NCBI GenBank assembly: GCA_943787365.1
Contig: CALSMD010000001.1
Span: 372,001-436,000 of the forward strand
Direction: 5' to 3'
Length of the DNA: 64,000 nucleotides
From: an uncultured Flavobacteriaceae bacterium
GTDB taxonomy: Bacteria > Bacteroidota > Bacteroidia > Flavobacteriales > Flavobacteriaceae
Within the stretch, counting starts at the first letter, position 1, and the number at the start of each line of letters is the position of its first letter. This document shows, one piece after another, positions 16,702-25,657 of this stretch. The translations under genes and the position numbers were made by a program. The notes under the pieces were generated by a model. That model made no database searches. It was not told where the DNA came from and saw only the letters and a program-made list of their open reading frames with translations.

Positions 16702-18318
16702 ATGTTATCAGTTTCAAACTTATCAGTACAATTTGGAAAACGGATTCTTTTTGATGAAGTCAATACGTCTTTCAATACCGGAAATTGCTATGGGATTATT
16801 GGTGCCAATGGCGCTGGGAAATCTACATTTCTAAAAATCATAGCAGGGGTGCAAGAACCTACTTCTGGACATGTGCATTTGGAACCCGGGAAACGCATGT
16901 CGGTGCTAGAGCAAAATCACAACCTATACGACGAGCATACGGTTTTGGAAACTGTTATTATGGGAAACAAACCGCTGTTTAAAATCAAGGCTGAAATTGA
17001 TGCGTTGTATAACGATTATTCAGATGCAAATGCCGATCGTATTGGAGAGCTTCAAGTGAAGTTTGAAGAAATGAACGGATGGAATGCCGACAGTGATGCG
17101 GCGTCTATGCTCTCAAATTTAGGGATCAAAGAAGAGCACCATTACACCCTAATGAAAGATTTGGACGGAAAACAAAAGGTTCGCGTCTTGTTGGCACAAG
17201 CCCTGTTTGGATCGCCAGATGTGTTAATCATGGATGAGCCTACCAATGATTTGGATTATGAAACCATCTCTTGGTTAGAGCATTTTTTAGCCAATTACGA
17301 TAGTTGTGTGATTGTGGTATCGCATGACCGTCACTTTTTGGATGCGGTATGTACACATATTTCAGATATCGATTTTAATAAGATCAACCATTTCTCTGGG
17401 AATTATACATTTTGGTACGAGTCGTCTCAATTGGCTGCCAAACAACGTGCTCAACTGAACAAAAAGTCAGAAGATAAAAAGAAAGAATTAGAAGAATTTA
17501 TACGTCGTTTTTCTGCCAATATGGCAAAGTCCAAACAAGCTACCAGTCGAAAGAAAATGATTGACAAGTTAGATGTGGCAGACATTCGTCCTTCTAGCAG
17601 ACGTTATCCAGCGATTATTTTTGAACGCGAGCGCGAAGCAGGAGATCAGATATTAAATGTTGAAAAATTAGCCTACGAATTGGAAGGTGAAACACTTTTT
17701 GATAAGATCGATTTTAACTTAAATAAAGGCGATAAAGTGGTGGTGTTTTCTAAAGATTCCCGAGCCACTTCTGCATTCTATGACATCGTCACAAAAAAAT
17801 TAGAGGCTAGAAGCGGGACATTCCAATGGGGTGTGACCACAACTCAATCGTACTTGCCTTTAGATAATAGCAGCTTTTTTAAGAATGCCATGAATTTGGT
17901 GGAATGGTTGCGACAGTGGACGAAAACGGAAGAAGAACGCGAAGAAGTACACATTCGTGGGTTTTTAGGAAAAATGATTTTCAGTGGTGAGGAAGCACTC
18001 AAACAATCGAACGTATTGTCAGGTGGCGAAAAAGTGCGTTGCATGCTTTCCCGTATGATGATGATGCGTGCCAATGTCCTCATGCTCGATGAACCGACGA
18101 ACCACTTGGATTTGGAAAGTATCACGGCGTTTAATAATTCCTTAAAAAACTTTAAAGGCACGGTATTGTTTACCACCCACGATCATGAGTTTGCACAAAC
18201 CTTGGCGAATAGAGTGATTGAGCTGACGCCTAAGGGCGTGATTGACCGTTACACGACCTTTGATGAATATATGCAAGATTCTAAGATTAAGGAGATTCGT
18301 GCAAAGATGTATGGGTAG
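16702..18318 (+). CDS. ABC-F family ATPase, YbiT-like
   Basis: 538 residues from the ATG at 16702. Two ABC domains joined by a charged linker (KKKELEEFIRRFSANMAKSKQATSRKKMIDKL), as in E. coli YbiT. Domain 1 has an intact Walker A (GANGAGKST, about residues 37-45) and Walker B (VLIMDEPTND), but a degenerate signature (LDGKQKVRV). Domain 2 has an intact signature (LSGGEKVR) and Walker B (VLMLDEPTNHLD), but its Walker A is replaced by SKDSRATSAF. ABC-F proteins lack membrane segments and act on ribosomes; some give antibiotic resistance. The pattern leaves one competent composite ATP site. Confidence 0.9.
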   Translation: MLSVSNLSVQFGKRILFDEVNTSFNTGNCYGIIGANGAGKSTFLKIIAGVQEPTSGHVHLEPGKRMSVLEQNHNLYDEHTVLETVIMGNKPLFKIKAEIDALYNDYSDANADRIGELQVKFEEMNGWNADSDAASMLSNLGIKEEHHYTLMKDLDGKQKVRVLLAQALFGSPDVLIMDEPTNDLDYETISWLEHFLANYDSCVIVVSHDRHFLDAVCTHISDIDFNKINHFSGNYTFWYESSQLAAKQRAQLNKKSEDKKKELEEFIRRFSANMAKSKQATSRKKMIDKLDVADIRPSSRRYPAIIFEREREAGDQILNVEKLAYELEGETLFDKIDFNLNKGDKVVVFSKDSRATSAFYDIVTKKLEARSGTFQWGVTTTQSYLPLDNSSFFKNAMNLVEWLRQWTKTEEEREEVHIRGFLGKMIFSGEEALKQSNVLSGGEKVRCMLSRMMMMRANVLMLDEPTNHLDLESITAFNNSLKNFKGTVLFTTHDHEFAQTLANRVIELTPKGVIDRYTTFDEYMQDSKIKEIRAKMYG

Positions 18319-18371
18319 GGGGTTAGTTTATTTGTTCAGTGCTTATCCGTTCTAAATTTAATTTTTTTATG

Positions 18372-18398
18372 TCCCGCTAAGTCAGGAGACTTTGCGGA
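18372..18398. repeat. REP-like hairpin, same family as the 9.1-9.4 kb repeats
   Basis: TCCCGCTAAGT, a short loop CAGGAG, then ACTTTGCGGA; the arm CCCGCTAAGT is identical to the hairpin at 9097-9106. It lies between the convergent ABC-F and OLD-like genes and is followed by AGCTGGGGG, resembling the GAGCGGGG that follows the copy at 9225-9246. Confidence 0.55.
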
Positions 18399-18495
18399 GC
18401 TGGGGGTAAGTGGTTTTTTAGGTTTTATTTACAGTTGACCACACGAAAGGATTGACTTCATTTAATCTTCTATTTCGTGCTGTAGCAGATTTTAT

Positions 18496-20166
18496 TTATT
18501 TTGGTATTCCTTTTTTAGTTTCATCAGACATCCATGTATTTATTTGTCCAATAAATTCCCATACATCACCTTTTGATGGTTTAATAAAATTTGAGTCATT
18601 CGGATCTGCACCCATTTTTTCAAACATTTGAGGAAGCCATACAGATTTATGAGCCTTTACCCCTAGACTTTGTAACCAATGCTCAACTTCTCCAGTTCTA
18701 ACGGTGAATAATCCGTACTCCTCTAGCTGGTTAAATAGGTTTTCAGATGCTTCTTTCTCGGATCGAGGTAATGCATTTATTCCTCCATCCTTTTTCATGT
18801 CAATCTTTAACTCTGAAAATTTATTTTTAATTAAACTTCTGGTTTGTCCATAGGGTTGATGACTAATATCAGGAACAAATGAAGATTTTAGAGCATTTGT
18901 CCAATTGCTCCCTTCGTTATTTAAAATGTCAATATCATAAATTCCAACAGCAGGAATTCCCATTTCGCGAAGTGGCTTAACTATTTTCCAAATAGTGTTC
19001 TTCCCAACGGCATTAATAAATAGACAGTCGTTAATGCCATTTTCAGGGCTGAATTCAAGCAGACGCTCATTAATTTCTTGATAAAATACTCTATCAGAAT
19101 CACCTACAGTTACAATTACATGTTTATAAAATAATGCATTCAAGACTCCCGTTGACCTTAATAAAGGATCTCTCATAAGTGTTTTTATCTTGTCTTTGTC
19201 AAGTAAACGAGCAGTTCCCACTTCGTTTGAATAAGTCAAACGAACAACATTAATTGGAGCTCCACTTTGGATGCAGCCCATCAAAAAATTTGCGCTGTGA
19301 GTTGAGACAAATAATCTATTATGCTCTATTTTGGCCGCACTGGCAATTTCTTTACCCAGTTTTGATGAGAGTGCCGGATGCAAAAATGCTTCTGGTTCAT
19401 CCAATATAGTAACTTTAGGGTTTCCAGCAATAATAGATGTTATTATCCCTGTAAATGCTTTTACACCGTCACTTGCACTCGTTATTTCTAATGCTTGACT
19501 ATGAAAATCTACAGCTTCTTTATGTAACCCTCTTTCTTCTAAATAGTTTGATGGTTCGCTTTTGGACAGTCTTATTCTTAGTTGTCCAACGTTAGTCGGG
19601 TCTAACACAAAATATAGGTTGAAAGCGTCAAAAACAATTCTCCTGACTTCAAGTCTTTTAACATCATCCCTGAAGAGAACAGCTAAAGAATTTAAAGCCC
19701 CTTTTTGCATATCTCCTAATGGTTGTGATTTGATCAGTAAAATTCTATTTACAGCATCAAGTTTAAGAGTGTTACGGTACAAGTAATGTCTACAGAATTC
19801 ATGTTTGTTTTTATTGGGCGATGATAAAAATCTCTCTGGAGCATTTTTCGGTAAATGATCTTTTGAATCGCCTTTTCCAAACAGAATAGTTCCTTGATGT
19901 ACGTTTTCGTCAGAGTTTGGGGCAAGAGTATGTTTTTTAATTTCTTCATCAACTTGTTCTTTATTTAGCTCAACAAAGGAGATGTCTTCAATTAAATTGA
20001 ATGTACTGTCTGTCTTTCCTTGAATGCAGAATCGTTGAATTTCTGTTAAAAGTTTACTTTTTCCAGAATTATTTGGCCCAACAAAAATTGTCACAGGAGT
20101 AGTTTCCAATGTAAGCTTGTCACTTTCAGGATGTGCTCCAAATTTTATTTTTAAATATTTTATCAT
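18496..20166 (-). CDS. OLD-like ATP-dependent nuclease (AAA/ABC ATPase plus TOPRIM)
   Basis: 556 residues. The N-terminal SMC/RecF-type ATPase shows Walker A FVGPNNSGKS (28-37), a signature-like TSASDGVKAF, Walker B VTILDEPEAFLHP near residue 255, and the H-loop FVSTHSANFL. A C-terminal TOPRIM-like domain starts near residue 340 (KHVIVTVGDSDRVFYQEI) with a DxD motif in GIYDIDIL. In OLD proteins the TOPRIM glutamate is usually in VEGxxE/D; here GDSD takes its place. Known relatives (phage P2 Old, Gabija GajA, retron-linked OLDs) act in anti-phage defence. A 64-codon ORF ends 18 bases upstream and shares its promoter. Defence is inferred, not shown. Confidence 0.85.
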   Translation of the reverse strand: MIKYLKIKFGAHPESDKLTLETTPVTIFVGPNNSGKSKLLTEIQRFCIQGKTDSTFNLIEDISFVELNKEQVDEEIKKHTLAPNSDENVHQGTILFGKGDSKDHLPKNAPERFLSSPNKNKHEFCRHYLYRNTLKLDAVNRILLIKSQPLGDMQKGALNSLAVLFRDDVKRLEVRRIVFDAFNLYFVLDPTNVGQLRIRLSKSEPSNYLEERGLHKEAVDFHSQALEITSASDGVKAFTGIITSIIAGNPKVTILDEPEAFLHPALSSKLGKEIASAAKIEHNRLFVSTHSANFLMGCIQSGAPINVVRLTYSNEVGTARLLDKDKIKTLMRDPLLRSTGVLNALFYKHVIVTVGDSDRVFYQEINERLLEFSPENGINDCLFINAVGKNTIWKIVKPLREMGIPAVGIYDIDILNNEGSNWTNALKSSFVPDISHQPYGQTRSLIKNKFSELKIDMKKDGGINALPRSEKEASENLFNQLEEYGLFTVRTGEVEHWLQSLGVKAHKSVWLPQMFEKMGADPNDSNFIKPSKGDVWEFIGQINTWMSDETKKGIPK

Positions 20167-20184
20167 AATTATAATTACTCATAA

Positions 20185-20379
20185 CTAATTTTTATACAAA
20201 CCTTTAGGTGTGCATATTTCCATTATATTCAGTATTTTATTCAACACTACCTCCCAAATTGGTGTGTAGTGTTGAACTATCGGATTTGTAGTTTGAATAA
20301 GCTCTTGATCATAAGAAAATGAAAACGTAACGATTGATTCATCGCGAAGAGTACTCGGAATTAGCTGCAGGTTTTTCAT
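20185..20379 (-). CDS. Small protein of unknown function, first gene of the OLD unit
   Basis: 64 residues, not recognised. It begins MKNLQLIPSTLRDESIVTFS, is rich in Ile, Thr and aromatic residues, and has no signal peptide, membrane segment or Cys/His metal motif. Support for it being real comes from position: it starts about 28 bases after the predicted transcription start of a near-consensus promoter, and it ends 18 bases before the OLD-like gene on the same strand. It may be a small partner or regulator of the ATPase, or the remains of a longer gene. Confidence 0.5.
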   Translation of the reverse strand: MKNLQLIPSTLRDESIVTFSFSYDQELIQTTNPIVQHYTPIWEVVLNKILNIMEICTPKGLYKN

Positions 20380-20412
20380 AAAGCAAGAACAGATTTGGAT
20401 GCTATTTTACTC

Positions 20413-20443
20413 CAAAAGTATTAAAAAACTAAAGCACTGACAA
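20413..20443 (-). promoter_or_regulatory. Promoter of the small ORF-OLD unit
   Basis: On the minus strand: TTG (20443-20441), 20 bases, then TACTTTTG (20420-20413), an exact TAnnTTTG. Predicted start of transcription is near 20407, giving a short 5' leader before the 64-codon ORF at 20379. Confidence 0.7.
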
Positions 20444-20482
20444 TGAGGTATTTAGTTTTTATTAAATGCACAACCAACAAGC

Positions 20483-20518
20483 AAAAAAAAGGATAAAAAA
20501 CCGAAGTCTCTTATCCTT
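20483..20518 (-). terminator. Terminator of the large T9SS protein gene
   Basis: On the minus strand AGGATAA (20517-20511) pairs with TTATCCT (20496-20490) around a 14-base loop, followed by eight T residues (20490-20483). It lies about 30 bases after the stop of the T9SS protein gene. Confidence 0.75.
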
Positions 20519-20546
20519 TCAACCTTTAATATCTTAGTTTTTATCT

Positions 20547-23500
20547 TTATTCTAATATGAGTTTTGATATTTTATAGAGTTTAGTATCACTTTTCATTTT
20601 ACAGAAGTACAGTCCTGAACTTAGGGTTCCTCTTTTTAATTTAATTTCATTTGCTCCTAAAACCGCTTCATGCGTGATTGTTTTCACCAAACTTCCCAAC
20701 TGATTGTAAACCAATACTTCTACAGTTTCTATATGTTGACTTGTAAAATGGAAGGTTGTACTAGATTTCATAGGGTTAGGGGATACCACAAGTGTATTTA
20801 AGGGGTTTTCCGATTGCGGATTCGTTGTTGAAAAACGAAGGTGTTGTATGGTCATTTCTTTTGTTTCTACTTCGCCAGTTTCTGCGACCATTGTAAATAC
20901 AATAGAAGTGATGTCATTAGGGATAAAATCAGTCCCATTAATGGAGGTGAAATTAGAAAATGAAATGCTATAATCTTGTAAATTGTTTGTGAGGGGAATA
21001 GTTGTTTTGTATTGAGATTCCCAATCCGTTACACTTTCTTTTACCAATCTAATTATTAAGTTGCCAGTCCCTTTTGCTTTTAATTTTAAGCTTTTATATT
21101 CTGTAAAATTGATAGGACTAAACTTGGGTGTGAGGGCTCTGTAAGCGGCCATATATGCGTTGGTACTGCCGACTAACTCTATATTACGTTCGATAGCAAA
21201 CTCATCCTCATCAAATGGTTCCTCATTCGGATTCACTTCATACGTATGAACGAGCATATTTGATGGAGCATCATCATATCCCCACGGACCATCAGACATA
21301 AATAAATCATCTGGAATTGCAATACCATCACCGATTCTAAAACCAATATCAAACAAGTTTCCTGCATCTATTTCTATATTGGTGATGTAACTCCCTTCAA
21401 GATCTATGGTTGACGATACCTGCTCTACCGAATTGGTTTCTGAGGCTCTTAAACCACCATTAAACGCAATGGTATTAGTTCCGTTGGTATTTACAATTTG
21501 TAAATCGAGTTTGCCGTTGTGGTATTTGCCTTTTCTAACAAATACAGAAGGGGGTGCAGAATTATGATACGCTACAATCGGCTTTTGAACTTCTAATAAA
21601 CGAACCACTTCTTCTCCTAGACGTAATAAATCATCTAAAGAATTCGACCATATCTGGAAATTATAAAACGTTGCATCCGCTTCGTACTTATCTAAATTCC
21701 AGTGACTCTCAATAGCAAAGTTGTTTTCCTCTGTTACTTTTGCAGAAAGACTCAAAACAAATTCTAAGGAGCCATCTGTATTTTTTATCAACGCTTTTAT
21801 GAATTGTTGATCTCGAATTTCAAGAGTCGATACTGAAATTAACTGAGCTCCTAATAAGCGATCGCAAATATATTTGGTATGCTCATAGACACCATCCTCC
21901 GTTTTAAGAACTAGTATAGAACTTACATTTTCACCCGCTCTTAAATAATCGACTGAATAAACATCCGAAGCATTGGTAATGCCTATTAAATCTCTTGGAG
22001 AAGACTCAATCACAAGATCTTCATTCACAACTTCAAGAGGTATGAAATCTGATAATTCAAATTGGTTTCCGTTGTTTGCAGCATTTCTTGCATAGGATAG
22101 CGGTTTTACAAATTGTTTTGCAGTTAATTTATCAAACTTGTAACTTGTTTTAGCGCGCTTAAAGTTTCGTTTGCTAATTTGCTGCGAGAGTCTGTTATTA
22201 CTTTCTAACCCACCTGAATTACCACCAGTCGTTGGATCTTCTATAACTGGACAAGATGCAACTCCAGAACAAGAAGGGTCATCACAATCGATTAAGCCAT
22301 CACCATCATCGTCTATTCCATTGATACAATCTTCCTGAGGTACTGGAGCCGTCGGGCAACGCGCACCATCATTACTAGAACTGGAAGGTCCAAAAGCAAA
22401 TAGATTCGAATCCATGGCACTGTTAGCATTCAAGTCTTGAACGTTTTGGATGATATAGATGGTTCCTGTTTGATTGGCACTTACATAAAACCGCCCTGAA
22501 GCATCAAAATAAACAGCGCCATAGGTGTAATTTAATCCGGAAAGAATTGGCACTTCTCCCAAGCTTTGTACAGCGCCAGTTTCGGCATTGATACGGTATA
22601 AAATATTAGAACCCTTTTCAATGGTATACAACAAATTATCTACGGCATTAAATGCCCAATCATGGATATTTATATCTTGAGATAAATTTAAGGTAGCCAG
22701 ATACTGACTATAGTTGGCAGAATTTGGATTTAATTCTATGGAATGGTAGGTTGTGCCACCTCCTTTTAAATAATAGATTCCTGAGACACTCACATCTCCA
22801 ACATAGCGTCCGTTTGTGGGTAACTCATCAATATAAAATAATGTGGTTTCAAAGTTCTTACCAATTCGTACAATGGTTTTTGAGGGAGCACTTAACGAGC
22901 CCCAAATAAATCCATCTATAGGATTATAAGCCGCAGCATTGATATTTCCTGGGGTTATGTCGGTTGCAACTGTATATGAATTTCCAGAAGCTAAATCTAC
23001 AGCATAGACATCGTTGAATTGAAATAAATAGGCATTATAATCACAATAAAAGGGAGTGTCAAGTATAATCAATTCATTGGTTGTACTGTCCGAAACTGTT
23101 AGCCCATTTGAACTCCTAGAGGCCGTTGCGAGCACACTATAAGTTCCAGAACTTAAAATTTCATCTATGGGTAAGCTCCAATTTAGAGTGTCTAAAAGCA
23201 ATCCGTTTTCTGTCGTATAAACGGTTCCATTTAAGCTTACAGACAAACTGTCATCGCCTAACATGGTGCTTCCCCAAGTACCCGTTAAAGTCGGAGTGGA
23301 GTTTTCTGTGGTTAAAAAATCGACGGTCGGAATTACAATATTCCCCGAAGTGATATTATTTAAAGTCCCATTAATGACGACGCCTAAATCGACCCAAGTT
23401 CTATCAAGTTCCCCTTGAATACGATCATCAACTCCAATAACATCTCCATTTGATGTTTGACTCGTGGACGTAAAACCATACAATGCGATAATTGAATCTC

Positions 23501-24134
23501 CATCGATTGATAAACCAAAATTATCGAATACATAGGCTTTTATACTTTCTTCTGTAAAACCAAATTCTATCCAAAAATCGGTCCCACTATTTCCACCATC
23601 TAAATCGGTCCCAGCACTGTAGTCACTGATGACAGCGTTTCTAGAAGTTAACTCTAATTCATTATTTTGGGAGCCATTTAACCAGGAGGTTTGGGATGGG
23701 GAAAGTCCAGACATTGAATAATCTCTCAAATGAAATGCCACAAAAGGCGTCTGACTTTTCACATTAGCTTCAATAAATATATCAGCGATATAATCGCCAC
23801 TAATATCCAATCCAAAATAGAAAGATGCATTGGGGTTGCTTTGTCCCATTCGGACTCTAAAGTAGTAAACGTCATCTGTTATGCCATCATTAAAGGAAAC
23901 TGTTTCATTTTGAGTTTCCATAATTGCATGTGTAGCATTTCCTACAAAATCGGTATCTGCATTGGACTGTTGGTCATCATTGGGGTCAAAATTTTCTAGT
24001 TGTATTAAGGACTTCCAATCTCCGCTAGCGTTATTTACAAAATTGGTTTGTGCTGAAGTATTAAAAGTGACTAGGATCATAACTATTCTAATTATTAGGA
24101 TAATTGCTGGTCTAAGAAGTATTGTTTTTGTCAT
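20547..24134 (-). CDS. Large secreted/surface protein with T9SS type A sorting domain
   Basis: 1195 residues. A Sec signal peptide ends near SAQ (28-30). The first ~270 residues are a beta-sandwich-like region, followed by an Ig-like strand region (about 275-360), a DUF6923/propeller-like section with repeated AxNxxDxxLY-type strands (WAFNAVDNLLYTIEKGSNILYRIN), and an Asp-rich calcium loop near residue 600 (NGIDDDGDGLIDCDDPSC). A second beta-sandwich region follows, perhaps carbohydrate-binding (KSLKLKAKGTGNLIIRLVKES). The last ~75 residues (LVVSPNPMKSSTTFHF...SGLYFCKMKSDTKLYKISKLIL) are a T9SS sorting domain. No catalytic motif was recognised; adhesion or glycan binding is inferred. The gene is monocistronic, with its own terminator. 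Confidence 0.85.
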   Translation of the reverse strand: MTKTILLRPAIILIIRIVMILVTFNTSAQTNFVNNASGDWKSLIQLENFDPNDDQQSNADTDFVGNATHAIMETQNETVSFNDGITDDVYYFRVRMGQSNPNASFYFGLDISGDYIADIFIEANVKSQTPFVAFHLRDYSMSGLSPSQTSWLNGSQNNELELTSRNAVISDYSAGTDLDGGNSGTDFWIEFGFTEESIKAYVFDNFGLSIDGDSIIALYGFTSTSQTSNGDVIGVDDRIQGELDRTWVDLGVVINGTLNNITSGNIVIPTVDFLTTENSTPTLTGTWGSTMLGDDSLSVSLNGTVYTTENGLLLDTLNWSLPIDEILSSGTYSVLATASRSSNGLTVSDSTTNELIILDTPFYCDYNAYLFQFNDVYAVDLASGNSYTVATDITPGNINAAAYNPIDGFIWGSLSAPSKTIVRIGKNFETTLFYIDELPTNGRYVGDVSVSGIYYLKGGGTTYHSIELNPNSANYSQYLATLNLSQDINIHDWAFNAVDNLLYTIEKGSNILYRINAETGAVQSLGEVPILSGLNYTYGAVYFDASGRFYVSANQTGTIYIIQNVQDLNANSAMDSNLFAFGPSSSSNDGARCPTAPVPQEDCINGIDDDGDGLIDCDDPSCSGVASCPVIEDPTTGGNSGGLESNNRLSQQISKRNFKRAKTSYKFDKLTAKQFVKPLSYARNAANNGNQFELSDFIPLEVVNEDLVIESSPRDLIGITNASDVYSVDYLRAGENVSSILVLKTEDGVYEHTKYICDRLLGAQLISVSTLEIRDQQFIKALIKNTDGSLEFVLSLSAKVTEENNFAIESHWNLDKYEADATFYNFQIWSNSLDDLLRLGEEVVRLLEVQKPIVAYHNSAPPSVFVRKGKYHNGKLDLQIVNTNGTNTIAFNGGLRASETNSVEQVSSTIDLEGSYITNIEIDAGNLFDIGFRIGDGIAIPDDLFMSDGPWGYDDAPSNMLVHTYEVNPNEEPFDEDEFAIERNIELVGSTNAYMAAYRALTPKFSPINFTEYKSLKLKAKGTGNLIIRLVKESVTDWESQYKTTIPLTNNLQDYSISFSNFTSINGTDFIPNDITSIVFTMVAETGEVETKEMTIQHLRFSTTNPQSENPLNTLVVSPNPMKSSTTFHFTSQHIETVEVLVYNQLGSLVKTITHEAVLGANEIKLKRGTLSSGLYFCKMKSDTKLYKISKLILE

Positions 24135-24153
24135 TGTATTATTATTTATAACA

Positions 24154-24161
24154 CAAATCTA
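24154..24161 (-). promoter_or_regulatory. Candidate -7 element for the T9SS protein gene
   Basis: Minus-strand TAGATTTG, an exact TAnnTTTG, 19 bases before the start codon. The nearest TTG upstream is 23 bases away, longer than the usual 19. Confidence 0.45.
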
Positions 24162-24379
24162 TGTCACTACAGCAGCAAGAATTTCAATTTTCGATAGATG
24201 CTAATTACCTATAGATGAAAGGAGGTTGAATTAAGTTTAATAATTACCTCTCAATAAATAAAATTAACTATTGATAAATAGTAAGTTATATCCAATGGAT
24301 TCTTTGGAATTAAAGATTTCAAGACTGCCTTTCACTCTCATAAGTCTTGTTTTTATAGATATCGATATTTATAGTTCCG

Positions 24380-24859
24380 TTATTTAATAGGTCCAATTCC
24401 AAATCCCATATCTTCAATTTTATATAAATGGAAGTGGTCGTGCATTAATAAGTGTCTTAGCATACTATAGGGCGTGTACCTTTTGTATTCGGGGTGAATG
24501 GCTTCTTTATTCCACATACTTTCATCTAATGAATGCGCCAATTCAATGGTTGATTGTCTGATGCTAAAAAAGTCTTCTATCGTTTTAAACAAGTCTAGTT
24601 CCATGAAAAAATAATCAGGAAAGCTATCTCCTGATAAGGGTTCAAAAGTAGGTTTTTCCTTCTGCTTAAAATCCTTGAGTCGTTTTTGAAATCCGTAACT
24701 ATCGCCCACCGCTATATGGGTTGCATGTTCATGTATTGACCATTTTCCTTCAAGGATTTTTGTTTTATAAAGCTCTGGGTTAATTTCTGAAATCAACTCT
24801 TTCAACAATCGAGGCGTTTCTTTCAACGCTTTTAATAAGGGTTCTATTTTTTGGTTCAT
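24380..24859 (-). CDS. DinB-family protein
   Basis: 159 residues, four-helix DinB fold. The metal-ligand histidines are placed as expected: GKWSIHEHATHIAVGD near residues 39-53 and MLRHLLMHDHFHLYKIEDM near 133-151. DinB proteins bind a divalent metal; many are thiol transferases or stress-induced proteins of unknown substrate. It lies 7 bases after the Coq4-like gene, so the two are co-transcribed. Accessory in nature; the next genes upstream are acetyltransferases. Confidence 0.85.
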   Translation of the reverse strand: MNQKIEPLLKALKETPRLLKELISEINPELYKTKILEGKWSIHEHATHIAVGDSYGFQKRLKDFKQKEKPTFEPLSGDSFPDYFFMELDLFKTIEDFFSIRQSTIELAHSLDESMWNKEAIHPEYKRYTPYSMLRHLLMHDHFHLYKIEDMGFGIGPIK

Positions 24860-24866
24860 GTAAATA

Positions 24867-25442
24867 TTATTTTTTTATCCATAAAATTCCGATGACTAAA
24901 ACAACCAACGGAAACAGAAATAACAATTGGCTAATCAAAACCCTCATCAGGAATTGACTCCATTGTAAAACCCCCATTTCAGTTTGTTTTTGTTTTTTGG
25001 TGATGCTTTTTAGTTCCTCAAATTCCATCCTCATAAAATCAGATTTACTTATTTTTAAATCGATAATTCCAACAGCATTCAAACCTTTTTTATACCCCCT
25101 AAAAACTTCTTTTGGATACATCCAAAGACTGTATCCCATCGCCCAAAGGCTAAAGATGCAGATGGGGAAATAGCGCCAAAATCCCGTGGATAATTCCCAA
25201 CCAGCAATAAAAGCTTCTCCTTTCCAAGAGGTGTCGCATCCATTCAAAATATGTTGAATATCATGAATATGGATAACCTTTTTTCTGAATGATGGATTTG
25301 GGAGTTTTAGATGACTTCCTAGAACAATCATCTCAAAGGTCGCCTTGTCAACGCCTCCATTTTCAGGAATTCCATTGTCTATGTAGAAGTCTGTTAATAA
25401 TTTTTCAAGTGTCATTTTTTTGATGGGTTGTATCATACTCAA
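24867..25442 (-). CDS. Coq4-like protein with C-terminal membrane segments
   Basis: 191 residues. The central motif HDIQHILNGCDTSWKGEAFIAGWEL (about residues 60-84) has the HDxxH...G...GE pattern of the Coq4 family, which in quinone biosynthesis binds a metal with exactly these residues. Hydrophobic stretches follow at about 92-110 (YFPICIFSLWAMGYSLWMY) and 167-188 (VLISQLLFLFPLVVLVIGILWI). The resemblance to Coq4 rests on the motif only. Bacteroidota use menaquinone, so a ubiquinone role is unlikely. A motif-directed structural comparison would test the link. Transcribed with the DinB gene. Confidence 0.5.
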   Translation of the reverse strand: MSMIQPIKKMTLEKLLTDFYIDNGIPENGGVDKATFEMIVLGSHLKLPNPSFRKKVIHIHDIQHILNGCDTSWKGEAFIAGWELSTGFWRYFPICIFSLWAMGYSLWMYPKEVFRGYKKGLNAVGIIDLKISKSDFMRMEFEELKSITKKQKQTEMGVLQWSQFLMRVLISQLLFLFPLVVLVIGILWIKK

Positions 25443-25525
25443 TTCCTCTAAATCATAGTTAGCTTTGATAACTCTTAAATAAAAAGAGAAATCAAAACAA
25501 GGTCTGTTTACAAGGGTCTCGTTTT

Positions 25526-25609
25526 ACAGTAAAACAAAACTCACTTAAAAATAATATTGGTTATGAAGAAAAGCGCTGGGGCATAACTTCGGTATAAATA
25601 TAATAAAAA
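25526..25609. repeat. Direct repeat copy A flanking the GNAT gene pair
   Basis: Begins ACAGTAAAA and contains a 62-63 base core (from 25547) that recurs at 26800 with about four changes. The core carries the inverted pair GTTATG...CATAAC. Copies A and B bracket the two acetyltransferase genes. No function is assigned to the element itself. Confidence 0.75.
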
Positions 25610-25657
25610 TTAAGGAACAAAGCCCAAAGGGTGAGGGGTATTGAGTCGTAAAAAATT

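Noticed and set aside
25547-25609. Integron attC site
   Set aside because: The element has GTT...AAC arms in the opposite order to attC (RYYYAAC...GTTRRRY), and no integrase is present, so only a direct repeat is claimed.
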